A stretch of DNA of 64,000 nt from Halictus rubicundus (Eukaryota > Arthropoda > Insecta > Hymenoptera > Halictidae): assembly GCF_050948215.1 (NCBI RefSeq), contig NC_135165.1, positions 8,860,001 to 8,924,000 of the forward strand, given 5' to 3'. Under the pieces are notes generated by a model that made no database searches, had not been told where the DNA came from, and saw only the letters and a program-made list of their open reading frames with translations. Below, piece after piece: positions 47,406 to 59,455 of this stretch (position 1 is the stretch's first letter; each line of letters begins with the position of its first letter). A program made the position numbers and the translations under genes.

Positions 47406-47638
47406 ACTAACGTGCACACCGTGTATCAGGTTGTTGCGCGCGGACCGACAGAATACCATCGTTCCCAAGCGTTTGTTCTGTCGAAAGAACATTCACCCAC
47501 TGACACTGTTTCCATTGCAAAGTTCTGGAAAATTCGGAACCTAGTTTTTATATTTAAACAATTTACTTTTGGACTCGGCTTCTGGAATTAAAAATGAAAA
47601 AAAGGAAAAGCAATTAACACCAGAAATCTCCACATACA

Positions 47639-47852
47639 TGGGTTAGTGCGAAAATTCGTAGCGTTTTTCAATTAAAACGCACGGATAAAATTAAGTCATT
47701 TATTCACAGGTTTATTCAATACCATGACAAGTTACCTCAAAAATGGCAAAAACTAATAGAACAGAATGGAAAATATGTTATTGAATAAATATCTTAATTT
47801 TGTCTTTGAATTTCAATTTGAAAACGCTACGAATTTTCGTTCCAATCCAACG
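47639..47852. mobile_element. Mariner-like MITE
   Basis: GTTAGTGCGAAAATTCGTAG on the left and CTACGAATTTTCGTTCCAAT on the right are inverted, continuing into AGCGTTTTTCAATT and AATTTGAAAACGCT, and then into TAAAATTAAG and CTTAATTTTG. The termini resemble mariner ends of the GGTTGG...CGTAGCGTTTTTCAATT type. The interior has no transposase. The right end directly abuts the next element. Confidence 0.65.
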
Positions 47853-47856
47853 TTAA

Positions 47857-48060
47857 CATTAAAATTACCAAACATGTCAAAATGGACATGTCTGGTTTCT
47901 CGTCTTTTATAAAAATATTTTTATTGACCTTTTCTGTGAATGTGTAAAAATTTCATTTGTGAAGATTAATAAAAATTGTTTCGGAACTAAATAAATGCAA
48001 TTTTGGCATTACTATGAAGCAATATATATCGGTGACGTGTAATGCTTAGTAGTTCTAATG
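47857..48060. mobile_element. TTAA-flanked piggyBac-like MITE, first of an abutting pair
   Basis: Left end CATTAAAATTACCAAACAT after TTAA (47853-47856). The right end, read in reverse, is CATTAGAACTACTAAGCAT, followed by TTAG (a mutated TTAA, 48061-48064). The termini match at most positions. No coding capacity. Confidence 0.65.
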
Positions 48061-48064
48061 TTAG

Positions 48065-48286
48065 CTCTAAACCTACCAAGCACAAAAAGGTGATTGTGTT
48101 GCCTTGTAAAAATGACCGAATTTAATTAAATTCTGATGATAATGAACTTAATAAACTCAAATTATAATATATGGTTCAGTAAAAAAATTAATTTAATTAT
48201 TTCCCATGGGAAGATCTTTAGAATTTCAAAAACTGTGAAAAAATATATAAAACTCGTCAATTTGACCGGTGATGGTAGTTCTAGTG
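48065..48286. mobile_element. piggyBac-like MITE, second of an abutting pair
   Basis: Left end CTCTAAACCTACCAAGCAC after TTAG. The right end read in reverse is CACTAGAACTACCATCACC, followed by TTGA (48287-48290), probably a decayed TTAA. It shares its right part with 51.69-51.81 kb. No coding capacity. 48291-49190 beyond it is non-coding unique DNA. Confidence 0.6.
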
Positions 48287-49194
48287 TTGAATATATCGCT
48301 TTGATTTTATCCAAATTTCGAGGTTGCCGAGTAACCAGTCTACGCAGTACTAATTACATCGACTAAATTGTGAAATTTCGTAGAGCTGATTATTAATCAG
48401 TCATCTCGTTCAAACTTGCATTTTAAGTGTCAAAGAAACTTAGGAAGCCAAAGACGAAGGTTTGTCGTTCCTTGCGCAGGAATTCGACGCGTACTATAAA
48501 TAGGGCCGATCGATCGCGATAAGATTATATTTTTATATGTACATAATGGCGTTCCTTCTTGTTATCTAACACGTTTAAGTGAGAAACGAGCAAAACCAAA
48601 GACAGAAAGAGAAACCACTATATCGAGGCGGTAGATAGAGAAAGAGCGTGAAAACAGAGCAGATCGTTCGCCGGGCTCGTCGGGAACGAGGAAGAAACGG
48701 TCCCCTAACGAAAAAGCACCGCGAAACGGACGAATTGCTTTGCCCCATGAATGTTTCATAAGGTGGTATGAGAGGCGCACAGGTAAGGAAGCACCGATTT
48801 TCGAGCACAGACACCGGCCTCGGCACGATTGGTATTCGTCTGACGCTCGTAATATCCTTATTTCGCGCGAAAACAGTCTCGTTTGTTGCCGATACCTCTT
48901 CAACCGTCTCTCCTCTCTCCCATCTCACCCCCTCCTCTCTCCTTTCTACGTTAATTCCTGTCATTTTTAATATACTCTGATTGCCGCTTTCCTGTACAAA
49001 CGACTCCTCGGAGATCCCAGGAACGCGGGAAACAATTTCGTCGAAGAATTTCGAGAACGCGACTCGCTGCAGTATTACGATCAATCGAATCGGTTGCTCG
49101 GAGAAAACGCGGGACTGGTAAAAATGCTATGATCATCCCATTAAACCTTGCACGGTTATGGTTTCTGCAAACCTCCATCGTACTTGGAGAATAT

Positions 49195-49560
49195 TTATTA
49201 ATTGAATTGTTCTTCCACTCCTACGGTGGGAAATTCGTTTAACAGACGAAACAGATTATTATCATTTCTGGGATGTCAACTATGAAATAAAATACACTTT
49301 ATTGCACGGAAAAGAATGTCTCAATATATGAACAAAGAGTTTGTTTATTGAATTTTTATCTTATTCTTAAGGTGGAAAATCCTTTTAACAGATTGAACAA
49401 ATATTTAATTCGGTTGTTAGATATCTGTGAGAGTTTGATAATTATCGTTGTAGGGATGTGTACTGTTAAATAAATTACTCTTCATTGTACTCAAGAATTT
49501 CTGCTTTGTTTTCGCTATGAAACATGCCTAAGCAAACGAAGTAAATTTCTCCTAGTAAAC
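49195..49560. repeat. Diverged tandem duplication, period about 170 bp
   Basis: TTAATTGAATTGTTCTT...GGTGGGAAATTC, TTTAACAGACGAAAC and GGGATGTCAACTATGAAATAAA are matched by TTATTGAATTTTTATCTT, GGTGGAAAATCC, TTTAACAGATTGAAC and GGGATGTGTACTGTTAAATAAA. Old, non-coding. Confidence 0.55.
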
Positions 49561-50630
49561 AATTTACAAGAATGTATCACTTGTTTTTATCAAGACGCAT
49601 TATTAAACAATAGACTCTAAATTTCACACGAAAAAACGGTTCAAACAACCCCATACCTAATTTTCCTTATAACCCAGGGAAGAACAAAGTAATGAACACC
49701 GAATAAAAATTTCTCTTTGGTAAAAAGTTATCTAGCTAAAATGCATCGTTTTAATTATCTCTGGAAAAATGACATTCGTACTTTCATCTCTCGCGATCTC
49801 GATATTTCGACCGTATGTTAAAAATTTCCGTTTGATCAACCGGAATCCGATTAACTTGCCAAACTTGCAGCTCCCTTCGTCCCCGGGGGGTGGAGAGGGG
49901 GGAGGGGGGCAAAAGGGCTTTCGAACTTATCTCTTTCCCAGGCGCTGCCGATTCGATTACAAGGTTCGAGGTCGAGTGAAATTCGAGGTGTGTGAGCCGT
50001 CTGCTGGATAAATTGTTTGCAGAGTCGCTCGAGGAATTTAATCGCGTTACGAAGATTGTTCGAGCGACGTCCGAAATAAAACGAGTGATCGCGAAATTCC
50101 CGTAGAACCTCGCGAGGGTAATCAATCCGAGCGGACGCGGAAAATATTCTATCGAAACGAGAGCGTTTTCCCGTTTGGGGACACGCTTTCGAAAGTTTCT
50201 CAGATCCATCGTTTCGCTCGATCGCGCGAGATATATTTATCAAAGGTATTCTGCTCGCGTGTTCGTCCCGCGTGGAGCGGTCATCGAAATTCATTACGGA
50301 ATCGTAACGAAATTAATTAATCGGGAAAGTTGCTCGCGAATTACGTTCGAATATGCGCGGAGAATTTACCGGGCACTTGGCACAATGAAATTTCGGCGAC
50401 GACCGGTTCCGAAAACTGGATTATCGTCGTGTAGAAATTCGTTTAAGCTCCGGCCCAAAGCTGAACGCGCTGCGACGGATTAATGGCTACAAGGGTTCCC
50501 TTTTTACTAAAAGGAAACGCTGCCCTGCGCACCAAGACTTGTCCCAGCAACCATTGCAATTTATTTATTTATTCGGTTTGTATTTATTCGACGAACCGAG
50601 TCCTGGCAGTTCGACACACGCAATAATGAA
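49561..50630. other. Unique non-coding DNA, CpG-rich from 49780
   Basis: Open frames up to 147 codons on the minus strand (49784-50294) overlap each other in two phases and a plus-strand frame. Translations are Arg-rich with no domain. No gene called. Confidence 0.5.
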
Positions 50631-50634
50631 CAAC

Positions 50635-50935
50635 TGCATCTTAAATTATTCGTAAACGTATCGACTAATAAAATGATGAAAAATAATTTTTTCTTTAGCG
50701 TCTGAGTATTTGTTTTTCTTCTTTACTCTCGATTCACTTTCTGTAGAAAATTGTGGCATTTTGACTGCTCACAATAATTAATTATTGTAGTAATACTCCA
50801 TCTAGAATTACTCATAAACGCGACACCGACTAATAAATCATTCATAATCAATTATTCCTCAGCATCTTTCTATTTACTCTTCATTTACTTCCTAAACGAA
50901 GTTATTAATTATTACGAGCACCCAGGACTACATCA
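50635..50935. repeat. Diverged tandem duplication, period about 160 bp
   Basis: CATCTTAAATTATTCGTAAACG/GACTAATAAA (50638) is matched by CATCTAGAATTACTCATAAACG-like/GACTAATAAATC (about 50800), then AGCGTCTGAG and AGCATCTTTC, TTTACTCTCGATTCACTTTC and TTTACTCTTCATTTACTTCC. Confidence 0.6.
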
Positions 50936-51327
50936 CGCGCAACACATCTCCGAAACACTATTACTCGCTCCTAGGAAAGTCATCTGTATGCATATTAGAG
51001 GATCACGTTTATAACATGTCTATCATGTCACTAATCATTCGCTGCGAATAAAATTTTGTCCAATCTCGTGACACAGTTTCGCGATCCTCGGCCATGTTGA
51101 GTCACGCGTACGCCCACCCCTTATCGCACTGTGTCGCTGCATTGCGAACATAATCTGGTTAGGGGTGTGACAAGCCCTGGGAACTATGCTGGACACTGCC
51201 GGCGCTGTTCCCTTAACGACGAGATATTCAAAGGGCCCGTAAAAGCGGATTTTTCTATCGAAGTTTTTTTCCTGAAAATTGCAAATTACACTGTACAAAA
51301 TGAACCATGCGACATAATTCTAATTAC

Positions 51328-51520
51328 TAGACTGCGGGTTTTATACATTTATGATCGAAATAGGTAGATCAAATACAAAAAAGTGGAAATATTTAAAACA
51401 TTTATAAATACCATTGTATTATTTCCAACTCATTAATATTTTTAAGGCAGGAAATGAGTGCCTTTGCAGCCCATTTGTCTTGCAATTATCAGCCAATTTT
51501 GCATAATAATCCACGGTGCA
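51328..51520 (+). mobile_element. TAGACTG-family MITE, best preserved copy
   Basis: Ends TAGACTGCGGGTTTTATAC and ATAATCCACGGTGCA are inverted, and flanking CTAATTAC (51320-51327) and ATAATTAC (51521-51528) match at 7 of 8 positions, as for hAT-type insertions. The interior (TGGAAATATTTAAAACATTT; TATTATTTCCAACTCATTA) matches the 60.3-kb copy. No coding capacity. Confidence 0.7.
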
Positions 51521-51535
51521 ATAATTACTTTGTTC

Positions 51536-51809
51536 TTAACATGTAGCAAGGGTGTATTTAATTTTTCTTTTACTTCCTTCCTCTGTGACAATTTTGGGTG
51601 TCTTTCTACACGTTATTTTTGCAAAAATTGTTGTTTTATAAAAATCTGGTTGTTTTATAAAAATTGCAGAACCGAATTTATTAAGATTTTCCGTAATTTT
51701 TTTAACAGTGCGTGCTCGAACGAAGAAATTTATTTAATAATTTCTAATGGAAGCTTCTTTGCGATTTCAATAATTTTGAAATAAAAAATATGAAACCGGT
51801 CGTGGTACC
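51536..51809. mobile_element. piggyBac-like MITE remnant
   Basis: The right part (TTTAATAATTTCTAATGGAAG to GAAACCGGTCGTGGTACC) aligns with the right part of the 48065-48286 element and ends by AAGG and TTAA (51814-51817). The left end near TTCTTAACATGTAGC is uncertain. Confidence 0.4.
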
Positions 51810-51817
51810 ATAAGGTT

Positions 51818-52644
51818 AATATTAAAAGAGTTTGGCGACGAACAAATGGCAACTTAGTGCAATTTAACTTGGGCCACCAGGTAGATGTTGTCACTGCGAA
51901 TATTCGGAAAGGTCTGTGGGATCTTTAACGCGTATTTGCGCCACACACGTCGGCTCGTTCAATTTCACGATCTGTTGACGACGCTGGCGTCCAACTATAT
52001 TCATTCGGCACGATGGTCACACGTTCGATTCCTAGGGAGAACGAACATAATCACGCGCGATAAGAACGCTGCTGAAAGAGACCCTAGTGCCATTCCGCGT
52101 TACGATTATAGCGATCGATGAACCGCGAATGTTTTCGCGATTTTCAAGTTTCCCCTGGTCGAAGATGTTCGAAAATCTTTATTCCTGATCGAAGGTCTGA
52201 TGTAAAACTTACGATATAATAATCGAAATTCTTAGAACTTCCTTCATTTTTAAGGACCACTTTTTACGATCGTTCAATGTAAAATTTTTTAATTTAGGGA
52301 CAGTAAAACAACCAAACTGAGATTTAGAGACCATGATATAATATAATAAATTTTAATAAAGTCGACAGTGGATTTAATGTTCCTTTTTACCCAGCATCAC
52401 GGTAACATGTTTCAAGCTTACTTCAAATTTGCAAAAATATCAGCAGAGTAGTCAATCATGTTTCCCATTAATATTGAATACAATTAATATTCTTTTTTAC
52501 CAGGCTAATTTACCTGGCGTATCAGGATAACAAACTACCTGCTTCATGTTAGAAAATCAATCAACCCTGAAGAACGTAAATTTTCATAAACATCTGCAGT
52601 CTAGTAATTATGCTTTGCCATTAATATTTCAGGGTAAACAGCGG
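51818..52644. other. Unique non-coding DNA with one MITE end
   Basis: CpG-rich to 52200, AT-rich after. A TAGACTG-family right end (CATAAACATCTGCAGTCTA) ends at 52603; its left part is not clear. No gene recognised. Confidence 0.45.
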
Positions 52645-52985
52645 GTGGCATTCAATTTAAAAAATGAAATTAATTTTCTGGATCCTCATTAATTCCTTGC
52701 AGGAGTATAAAGTTATCGGTTTTATACTTTGTTCCACACAAAATTGTACAACTTCTGTACCGAAAGAAAAGATTAAAACAACTTTCGTGGTGCGGGAAAC
52801 CTGAAATTTTAATTACTGTAGAGATATATCAGCCAATTACCATATACATACAAAATGTACAGCATTCAATTTGAAAGAGGAATTCAATTATCCTTTGTTT
52901 CCCATTATCCTCGTGCAAAGGAATAAAATTACGAATACTTTCCTTTGTTCTCTACAAAATTGAACAACTCCTGCACCAACTAAAA
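52645..52985. repeat. Diverged tandem duplication, period about 215 bp
   Basis: GCATTCAATTTAAAAAATGAA, GGAGTATAAAGTTA, ACTTTGTTCCACACAAAATTG and CTTCTGTACC are matched by GCATTCAATTTGAAAGAGG, GGAATAAAATTA, CTTTGTTCTCTACAAAATTG and CTCCTGCACC (starts about 52649 and 52863). The following 52986-53917 is unique and non-coding. Confidence 0.65.
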
Positions 52986-53925
52986 AAATCAATAGATTCT
53001 CAATATAATAAAATAACAATATTTCAACAATCTATCATACGCGGACAAAAAACATTAATTTAACACTTAAGAAAAAAAGGAAAATTATTTTTCAAATAGA
53101 AGAATTGCCACAGCTGTCTGCTGTCACTATACATTGATTCAAACCTAAGGCACAAAAATATAAAAATGAATGAACATACAAAATTTCATATATTGACACA
53201 AGGGTTCATTAAAGCAAAGAATAGACTCACTGATTAGGATATCCCGCTAGACTCTCTACGAACAGAATAATTCTGATGGCATTTTAAAGTAGTAACAGGC
53301 AGAGGAGATTCGATAAAACGAAGTGAAACAGCCTGTGTACACCGTGCAGGTGTTCCCACCGAACCGAAAAGAAATTTCGCCAGCCGAAAATTCCGGGAGA
53401 ACACGCAGAGCGACGCGTGATGCATGCGTAGGGATTTCGCGAAATTGCGCTGTCAGCGGCGTGTCACCCAAAAATCCTGAAAAATCCCGCCCCTCGCGGA
53501 CAAAAGTGTCATCTTTTTTCGCGGCGTCCGCGGCCGCGTCAAACAATCCGCGCGGTTAACCCAATGTCCTCCACCGTTGGTCGCTCGATTTCTTTTGACC
53601 AGCGATATTTATTCTACCCTTAAACCATAAGCAAAGTTGCCAGAAAAAAATAACAGCTCTGTACACTTGTCGCTTAACCAACCAACGCGTCCTGAAACGA
53701 AACGCTCATTTTTTTCGACACTGTCCAATGTGTGTGTGTCCAACGATGCAAGAGAGGTTTAGGTTCACTTCTTCAGACCATTATTTATGATTTATCTGCA
53801 CCTTGCAACTTAAGTTCGCCTTGCCCTAAATTCTTGCAATTTATTCAAAAGGAACGGCGTCTACAAGTAAAATTCAATTCTTCTTTCAATTGTCGCGAGG
53901 CAGTAGTTGATTTAGCAAAGCACAG

Positions 53926-54680
53926 GGTTAAACTTCATCATGGCAACCCAGAAATTTTTAACTTTTCACTATATAATACTGTACATCTTGACGAGAAAAT
54001 GTAAAAAATCGAAGTTTAAAGGCGAGGAATTCACTGGTTCAAAAGTTATGCGCGCTTAAAGTTGAGCGATTTTAACACGTTAAGCGTGGAGCTTGTATCT
54101 ATGTATATGGACGTCCCATTCACGCTGTAATTACTGCAAGTTTGTGTCTAAACACAAGTCACCTCTCCGTATCGACCGACACAGCGCCTTCGCGAAAAGC
54201 CTAGTATCGTTCCTCGGGGACCGACACCGCCTGAACGAAAAGTTTGATGTCGGTCCCTTGGGACCGACGCAGCGCATAACGTATTAAGCCTTTTTGACAG
54301 ATAGGGGCACCGCTATGTTGGTGTGTGCTCGGCATTGCGCGTCGTTTGATGAGTGGAATCGCTGGATGGCAGCACATGCACGCGCTGATGTCGATAACAT
54401 AGATTTGCAAGCGTGCCCCCCCCCCCCCGACCTAATCCCAACCAACTAGGATTATACCTTCTCTTTAAGATCCCGTATATGATTCTGTATATTTTAATTA
54501 CTGTTCGACGACAGCTTGTCACAGAACAAAGTGTAATCGCTCAACTTTAAACACGCATAACTTTTGAACCAATGAATTCCTCGCCTTAAAACTTCGATTT
54601 TTGACACTTCCACGTCAAGATCTACAGGATTATATAGTAGGAAGTTAAAAATTTCTGGGTTGCCAAGGTGAAGTTAAGCC
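53926..54680. mobile_element. GGTTAAAC fold-back MITE, complete copy with a nested insertion
   Basis: Ends GGTTAAACTTCATC and GGTGAAGTTAAGCC are flanked by AAGCACAG (53918-53925) and AAGCATAG (54681-54688), an 8-bp duplication with one difference. The arms share GGCAACCCAGAAATTTTTAA, GGCGAGGAATTCACTGG-type and CAAAAGTTATGCG words. The centre, read on the minus strand, matches the centre of 19246-19804 (AAATCTATGTTATCGACATC). It includes a C homopolymer at 54417-54430 and a TTAA insertion. Confidence 0.85.
54076..54283. mobile_element. TTAA-flanked (piggyBac-like) MITE nested in the fold-back
   Basis: A 208-bp insert lies between TTAA (54072-54075) and TTAA (54284-54287) with inverted ends CACGTTAAGCG and CGCATAACGTA. 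In the other fold-back copies the flanks (GCGATTT... and ...TTTTTGACAG) are continuous, so this is a precise insertion. A related terminus, GCGCATAACGTGTTAA, occurs at 60624-60639. Confidence 0.75.
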
Positions 54681-54688
54681 AAGCATAG

Positions 54689-57600
54689 ATAAATTTGTTA
54701 ATTGGTTAAGAAATATTTAGACTTCTCTGGTGATGCTTATTTTGAATTTTGATAACGGGTACTTATTTATATCGATTCTGGGATTGTAAATCCCGATTTG
54801 TAACCACGATTGCCGCGCGAAAACGCTCGCTGATTTTCCGCGTTTTCCAGGGTCGCGCGACAACGCTCAGTTTCGCGTCGCGGATTTTCAGGTTTTATTC
54901 CGTTTCCGTTGTTGCGCGCGGACACGAGTTAAGCCGGATTTTCGCGACCCGTTCAAACAGCCCTCTCGAAAACGTGCAAATATTTTTCAATGAGCTTCAC
55001 CCATCCTACGATACTCCACAGACCAGACAGTTCCTTTACAGAGGCTTCATGCCAGCTAAGACCTGACTGCTTCAACGAACCAACAACTTTTTCGAAAATA
55101 TTTACCATTTCAAAAGCAGGAATTTATAGAATTTTTTAACCAATTTTTAAGTTTGTTTCGTAGTTAGTGGCTCCCATATTCATATTTCCTAGACAGGCAC
55201 AAACAATTGTCACTTTACAGTTTTACATTGCCTCTGAAGTTTGTGTGGGAGACTCAGCATCTCTTCGCCTAATCGTCTACCAAAATGGTCCCGGTGAACG
55301 CGAAGAGGGAACCGCGAACGTTCACGAACGATAGAAACGAACTCGGTATTCGCAATAACGCGATTCGGCGGGACCGGAAGCACCTTTTGGTCAGATGGAA
55401 TTGCACATTCTTCGGTCTTGCTGCATTCGGGTGCATTCCTCGGACCAGCTTCTCCTCCGACATAGAATTTGGTCACTATCCGAGTGCCAATTTCTCGGGG
55501 AGAGGAGCACAGCTTCCAGTTTCATTGCCCGGCTAACTGCCGCGAAAGGTAATTGAAAATTTTTCACCGCGGGGAACAACTAGGGGGCGTGGACAAGACC
55601 AGACATCTTTGTTCGAAACTCTTCCGAGAACTAATCTGAACCAATTTCGGACTCTCGTTCTAAAGTTGTTTTTCTGACCGCTTCCCCGAAAGTAAAAATT
55701 CACTTGCGCGCACTGCTGCTCGGCTGCTAATTTGCAGGTTGTCTAAAGTCAATGTAGTTTAATTAGGCAAGTATCAGACTCTTAAGATTTTTTGAAAATT
55801 TCGATGTGGATGATATTTTTGTTTGAAATTAATTATGGCGAATGAACAGAATACCTCCAGATTCATCAGTAGGACAATTCCAGCGAAGTATCTCCGAATT
55901 CGTTCGCGGAAAGCCAACGCACCCGGTTCATTTTCAATGCACGAAAGCCCCCGGTTATTCCCGAACAACGAAACGAACGAAGGTGTACGGAAGTTCGAAC
56001 TTAGAGCCGCTGGTTAATTATTTCGAACATACTTTCGCACTCAACAATGATGGGAATTATGGTCCGTCGAGCGTTTCCAGCGTCCGTCGATCCGCTCGCT
56101 CTCGTCCGACGGAATTGCGCGAACTTCAAAATAATAGCAACGAAATGCCAAATTAAACCGATGCTTTCTAAAATATACCACAGCACACAGCGGGTGGACT
56201 GAAAATCCTAAAAACTTCATTATACTACGTCGAATGCAAATTAAAAATGCGAAGCAAAGCTCTTTTTACCTGGAATTTCATTTTGGCGAAAACTGTGTTG
56301 AAATATTCAGCGAATATTTGAATAATTAAACTCATTTGAATGGTGAAGTTATAACAATATATTCTACATACGAAAATAGATAAAAGGTGGAGAATAACAT
56401 TTTTTATCCGAGTCTCAGTTTTAGAAAAATTCAAGTTTTAAATATACATTTTGTGCTTGAATTTTCAAATTGTATTTTCTTGAAATAATAACCCGAAGAC
56501 AAATATTGTGTAATATGTTACAGACTCATTGTTTCACATAGAATCGCGTATTTTTTGTTTACGCAAAGTCAGTGATTTTTTAATGTTACAGAGTTCTTTA
56601 GAAATACGTGTCAGCTTCAATAATTGAAACAATTTTAAATTCAGTCACCCCGCCGATTAAATATTGCTAAAAATCTTTAATTACCTTCGAGTAAGGGAAC
56701 CAAGCGAAAATTGTTCTCGGAATCGCTCGCCATGGCACGGCAAGGGAACTTCGCTCGAACTGTTCTTAATTCACTTAATTATTCCTGCGAATTGTTGCAA
56801 AGTTTCGTCAAGATGGCCCATCTTTGGTGTATCAAAATCTGAAACGAATGGAAGGGAAGTTCCGAGGAGTCTGACTTGGGCAGGAACTTTTTTGTTGAGC
56901 CTTGTCCGAACGTTTGCTAATTAAACAACTGTTCTTTAAACAAGTGCTTCTCGCAATCCCGAGAAAACACTGTTGAGGGTGCAAGAAATAGTTGTGCGAA
57001 ATTTTTATACTTTGACGGTTTTATAACTTTGCGTGGGCGGAAATCCATCTTTATTGATCTTTGGAAGCTTCCAAGTTGACTTTGAATTAATTCGAAGAGA
57101 CCGACTTAAACCGCCATTTAAATTCTAAGTTATTAGAACACTTTTCACAAGCATGTAATGTTAAATTAGGGTTGTCACAGATTTGTTTCTAATTTTTGTA
57201 CTTGAGTTACAGTCAATTTTTAACTTATCAAAAATTGCTCTCAATGTTCAAAGAAAAAGGAACAGTTTTTAATCGACTATACTTTCATTGTTAAACATCC
57301 GTACAAAAATGTGCGTGAAAATCGGTGACTTACTAACAACGAACACAGTGCTTCCACCTCGATCAACCCTAACACGTTCCGTAATTGAGAATTCACCCAT
57401 TGTCTTCTCTGAACACTATACAATTTCTAATTTTTCTACGATTGTGTAGTCGTTTAATACATTTATTCAAAACATGAGACTCCACATAGAACACAATTGA
57501 TGGAATTAAAGTGTGGAATTAAAATGGGTGAACAGAAACCAGTTATCCTCAATGCAACTATTGGATGATTGCAAAAATTCGTGTTCAATTTCCAGAGATC

Positions 57601-58714
57601 TAAAGACCTTCTTCATACAAAAACCAACTTGTAAAACGTTGGGAGGCTAAAATTAATAAAACAGTTGTTTTAAAATATATCGAAGTTCTTTTATTTTTAA
57701 ATCTAACACGAGGTTTTGCATTCATCTAAGATATTCTGGAACCGTGTGAGGGTTGTAAAACGAAATTAAGGATGCAAAGGGGGTGAAGTTCGACTACGAG
57801 CTAGCGATAAGTTGTATAGTTGTTTATATATATAAAATTACGAAATAAGATACAGAAATAATACCTTAAAGTCCCTCGCACTAATCGACATCATGCTGTA
57901 AAGGAACGGAAAAAAGCCGAAGAATAAAAGATCTTCGAATAAAAGACGAAATAAATCCGACGCGGATCGATTTCGATCACGATTGATCGAAGAAGGACAC
58001 AACCGTGTCAGCTGTATATGTAAAACAATTGTGAGTTATTAAATAAACGAATCGAAAGCAAGCCGGCCATTGTCATTCCTGCAAGGATCGTCGTGAATGT
58101 TTAAAAAAAAAACCACTCGCTATTCGAGAAACGTTTCCCGGACGAGAGATCGCGTCGATTTGTTCTGAAAACGGAGGCGGCGATTCCCACGAGAACGGGC
58201 GCCTCCTTTTCATTTTTCTCAATTTTCCCGCGATTGCTGACGCCGTTCGATTCCGGCCGATTCATCACGGCGGATTTCTTATTTAGCTCTTATTATAGTT
58301 TGATCCCGGCGAGCATCGAAAATTGCGAGCTGTCCAGATTAACTTATCGAGGTAAGTGCACGGCTGACGTTACCGTAATTTGACGTCCGAGTTTTAACAA
58401 TCCACGATCGATAGTCCTTCCTCGAGATTGTGCATCTCGATTTATAGTTCGAAAGATTTCCATTTTTCCAATTTCATTGTCCCGGGGTTCACTGGATGAT
58501 GATATATCAGTACAGTGACATATCTATTGTGTTTGTTGCTTGTTCTATTTTCCAACGAATATTCGCTTTTGTATATGTTTGTGATATTCTCCAGGTTGGA
58601 TTAATAATGGATATGGTGCAATTTTATGTTCCTTGATAAGAAACATTTTTTTTTTTAGACAAAGATTCTTTTCCAAACAAAATTAATATAATGGTATAGC
58701 TTTACGATAACAAA
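54689..58714. other. Four kilobases of unique non-coding DNA
   Basis: No gene, RNA or bounded repeat recognised. CpG-rich parts (54800-55000, 55260-55700, 55840-56120, 58080-58400) alternate with AT-rich parts. Several AATAAA-type signals cluster at 57920-58050, and a short splice-flanked frame lies at 58287-58351; neither is enough to call a gene. Confidence 0.5.
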
Positions 58715-58716
58715 TA

Positions 58717-59455
58717 CAGTGAATTCGCGTTGTACGTCAGCAGCACGGGTCTTGATGTCGCTTATTTTCCATTCTTTGATCTGCGCCGAACGTAGAAAAG
58801 GGCAGCGATACTCGCCGCCGAGGCCTCGCTCACCGAGAAGTGTAACTAGAGTTTCGTCCTATATTTTATTGGTCAAAGCCACAGCGGCAAATGCTGCCGA
58901 CGAGATCCTACTATTCTTTGACGCAGTGCCGAACGTAGAAAAGAACAGCGAAGCTCGAGTGGCATTGCCGAGGAGTTTAAACATAATACCAAAATAACAA
59001 CACTTCTTTATTTTTCATTATTTTTTTATGACCTTCGCCAATATATTTGTGGAATTTTCTGATTACAATGATACCAAACACGATACAATTCGGATCATAT
59101 TTCCACTAATTTTCCATTAGTATAATTTAATGGGAAGCAACTTTCTTTTTTTTTACACATGTAAATACCATCGAAAATACTATCATATTTGGTATCATTT
59201 TCATTATAAGAAAGCCACGAATATGTTGGCGAAAGTCCCATTAAAAAATAATGAGAAATAAAGAAGTTTTTTTATTGAATTAGTAGTGGTCTCCTGGTCT
59301 CACACCGATATGCCCGACCCGTATTACGTTACACTGCTCGGCGACCGAGGTCGCTCGAGCTTCTTGACCCCTCACGGAGTATACCCCACGGTAGTGGAGA
59401 TAATTCGGCGACCTTTATCATCCAGGTCTCCGCGACATGTATCGCGAATTCACTG
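58717..59455. mobile_element. pogo-like MITE with TA duplication, 739 bp
   Basis: Perfect 13-bp inverted ends CAGTGAATTCGCG and CGCGAATTCACTG are flanked by TA (58715-58716, 59456-59457). The CAGT...ATTCGC start resembles pogo/Tigger termini. Inside are a 142-bp duplication (GCCGAACGTAGAAAAG at about 58785 and 58928) and a 264-bp palindrome at 59003-59266. No transposase is encoded. A shortened relative lies at about 12310-12693. Confidence 0.8.
59003..59266. repeat. Palindrome inside the pogo-like MITE
   Basis: Arms of about 85 bp run from CTTCTTTATTTTTCATTA to GAAAATGATACCAAAT-type sequence and its reverse (TATTTGGTATCATTTTC; GAGAAATAAAGAAG), with TTCGCCAATATATTTGTGG opposed by CCACGAATATGTTGGCGAA. 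This may itself be a nested MITE. Confidence 0.75.

Noticed and set aside
49711..49740. Words resembling the miR-9 family (CTTTGGT and TTATCTAGCT)
   Set aside because: The two halves are separated by extra bases and no hairpin partner is evident, so it is not a miRNA gene.
57920..58050. Cluster of AATAAA-type signals that could mark a transcript end
   Set aside because: AATAAA is common in AT-rich DNA and no coding exon or matching upstream transcript structure was found.
58287..58351. Short frame between TTTCTTATTTAG and GTAAGT
   Set aside because: A 65-bp candidate exon with weak acceptor context and an unrecognised 21-residue peptide; not enough to annotate.
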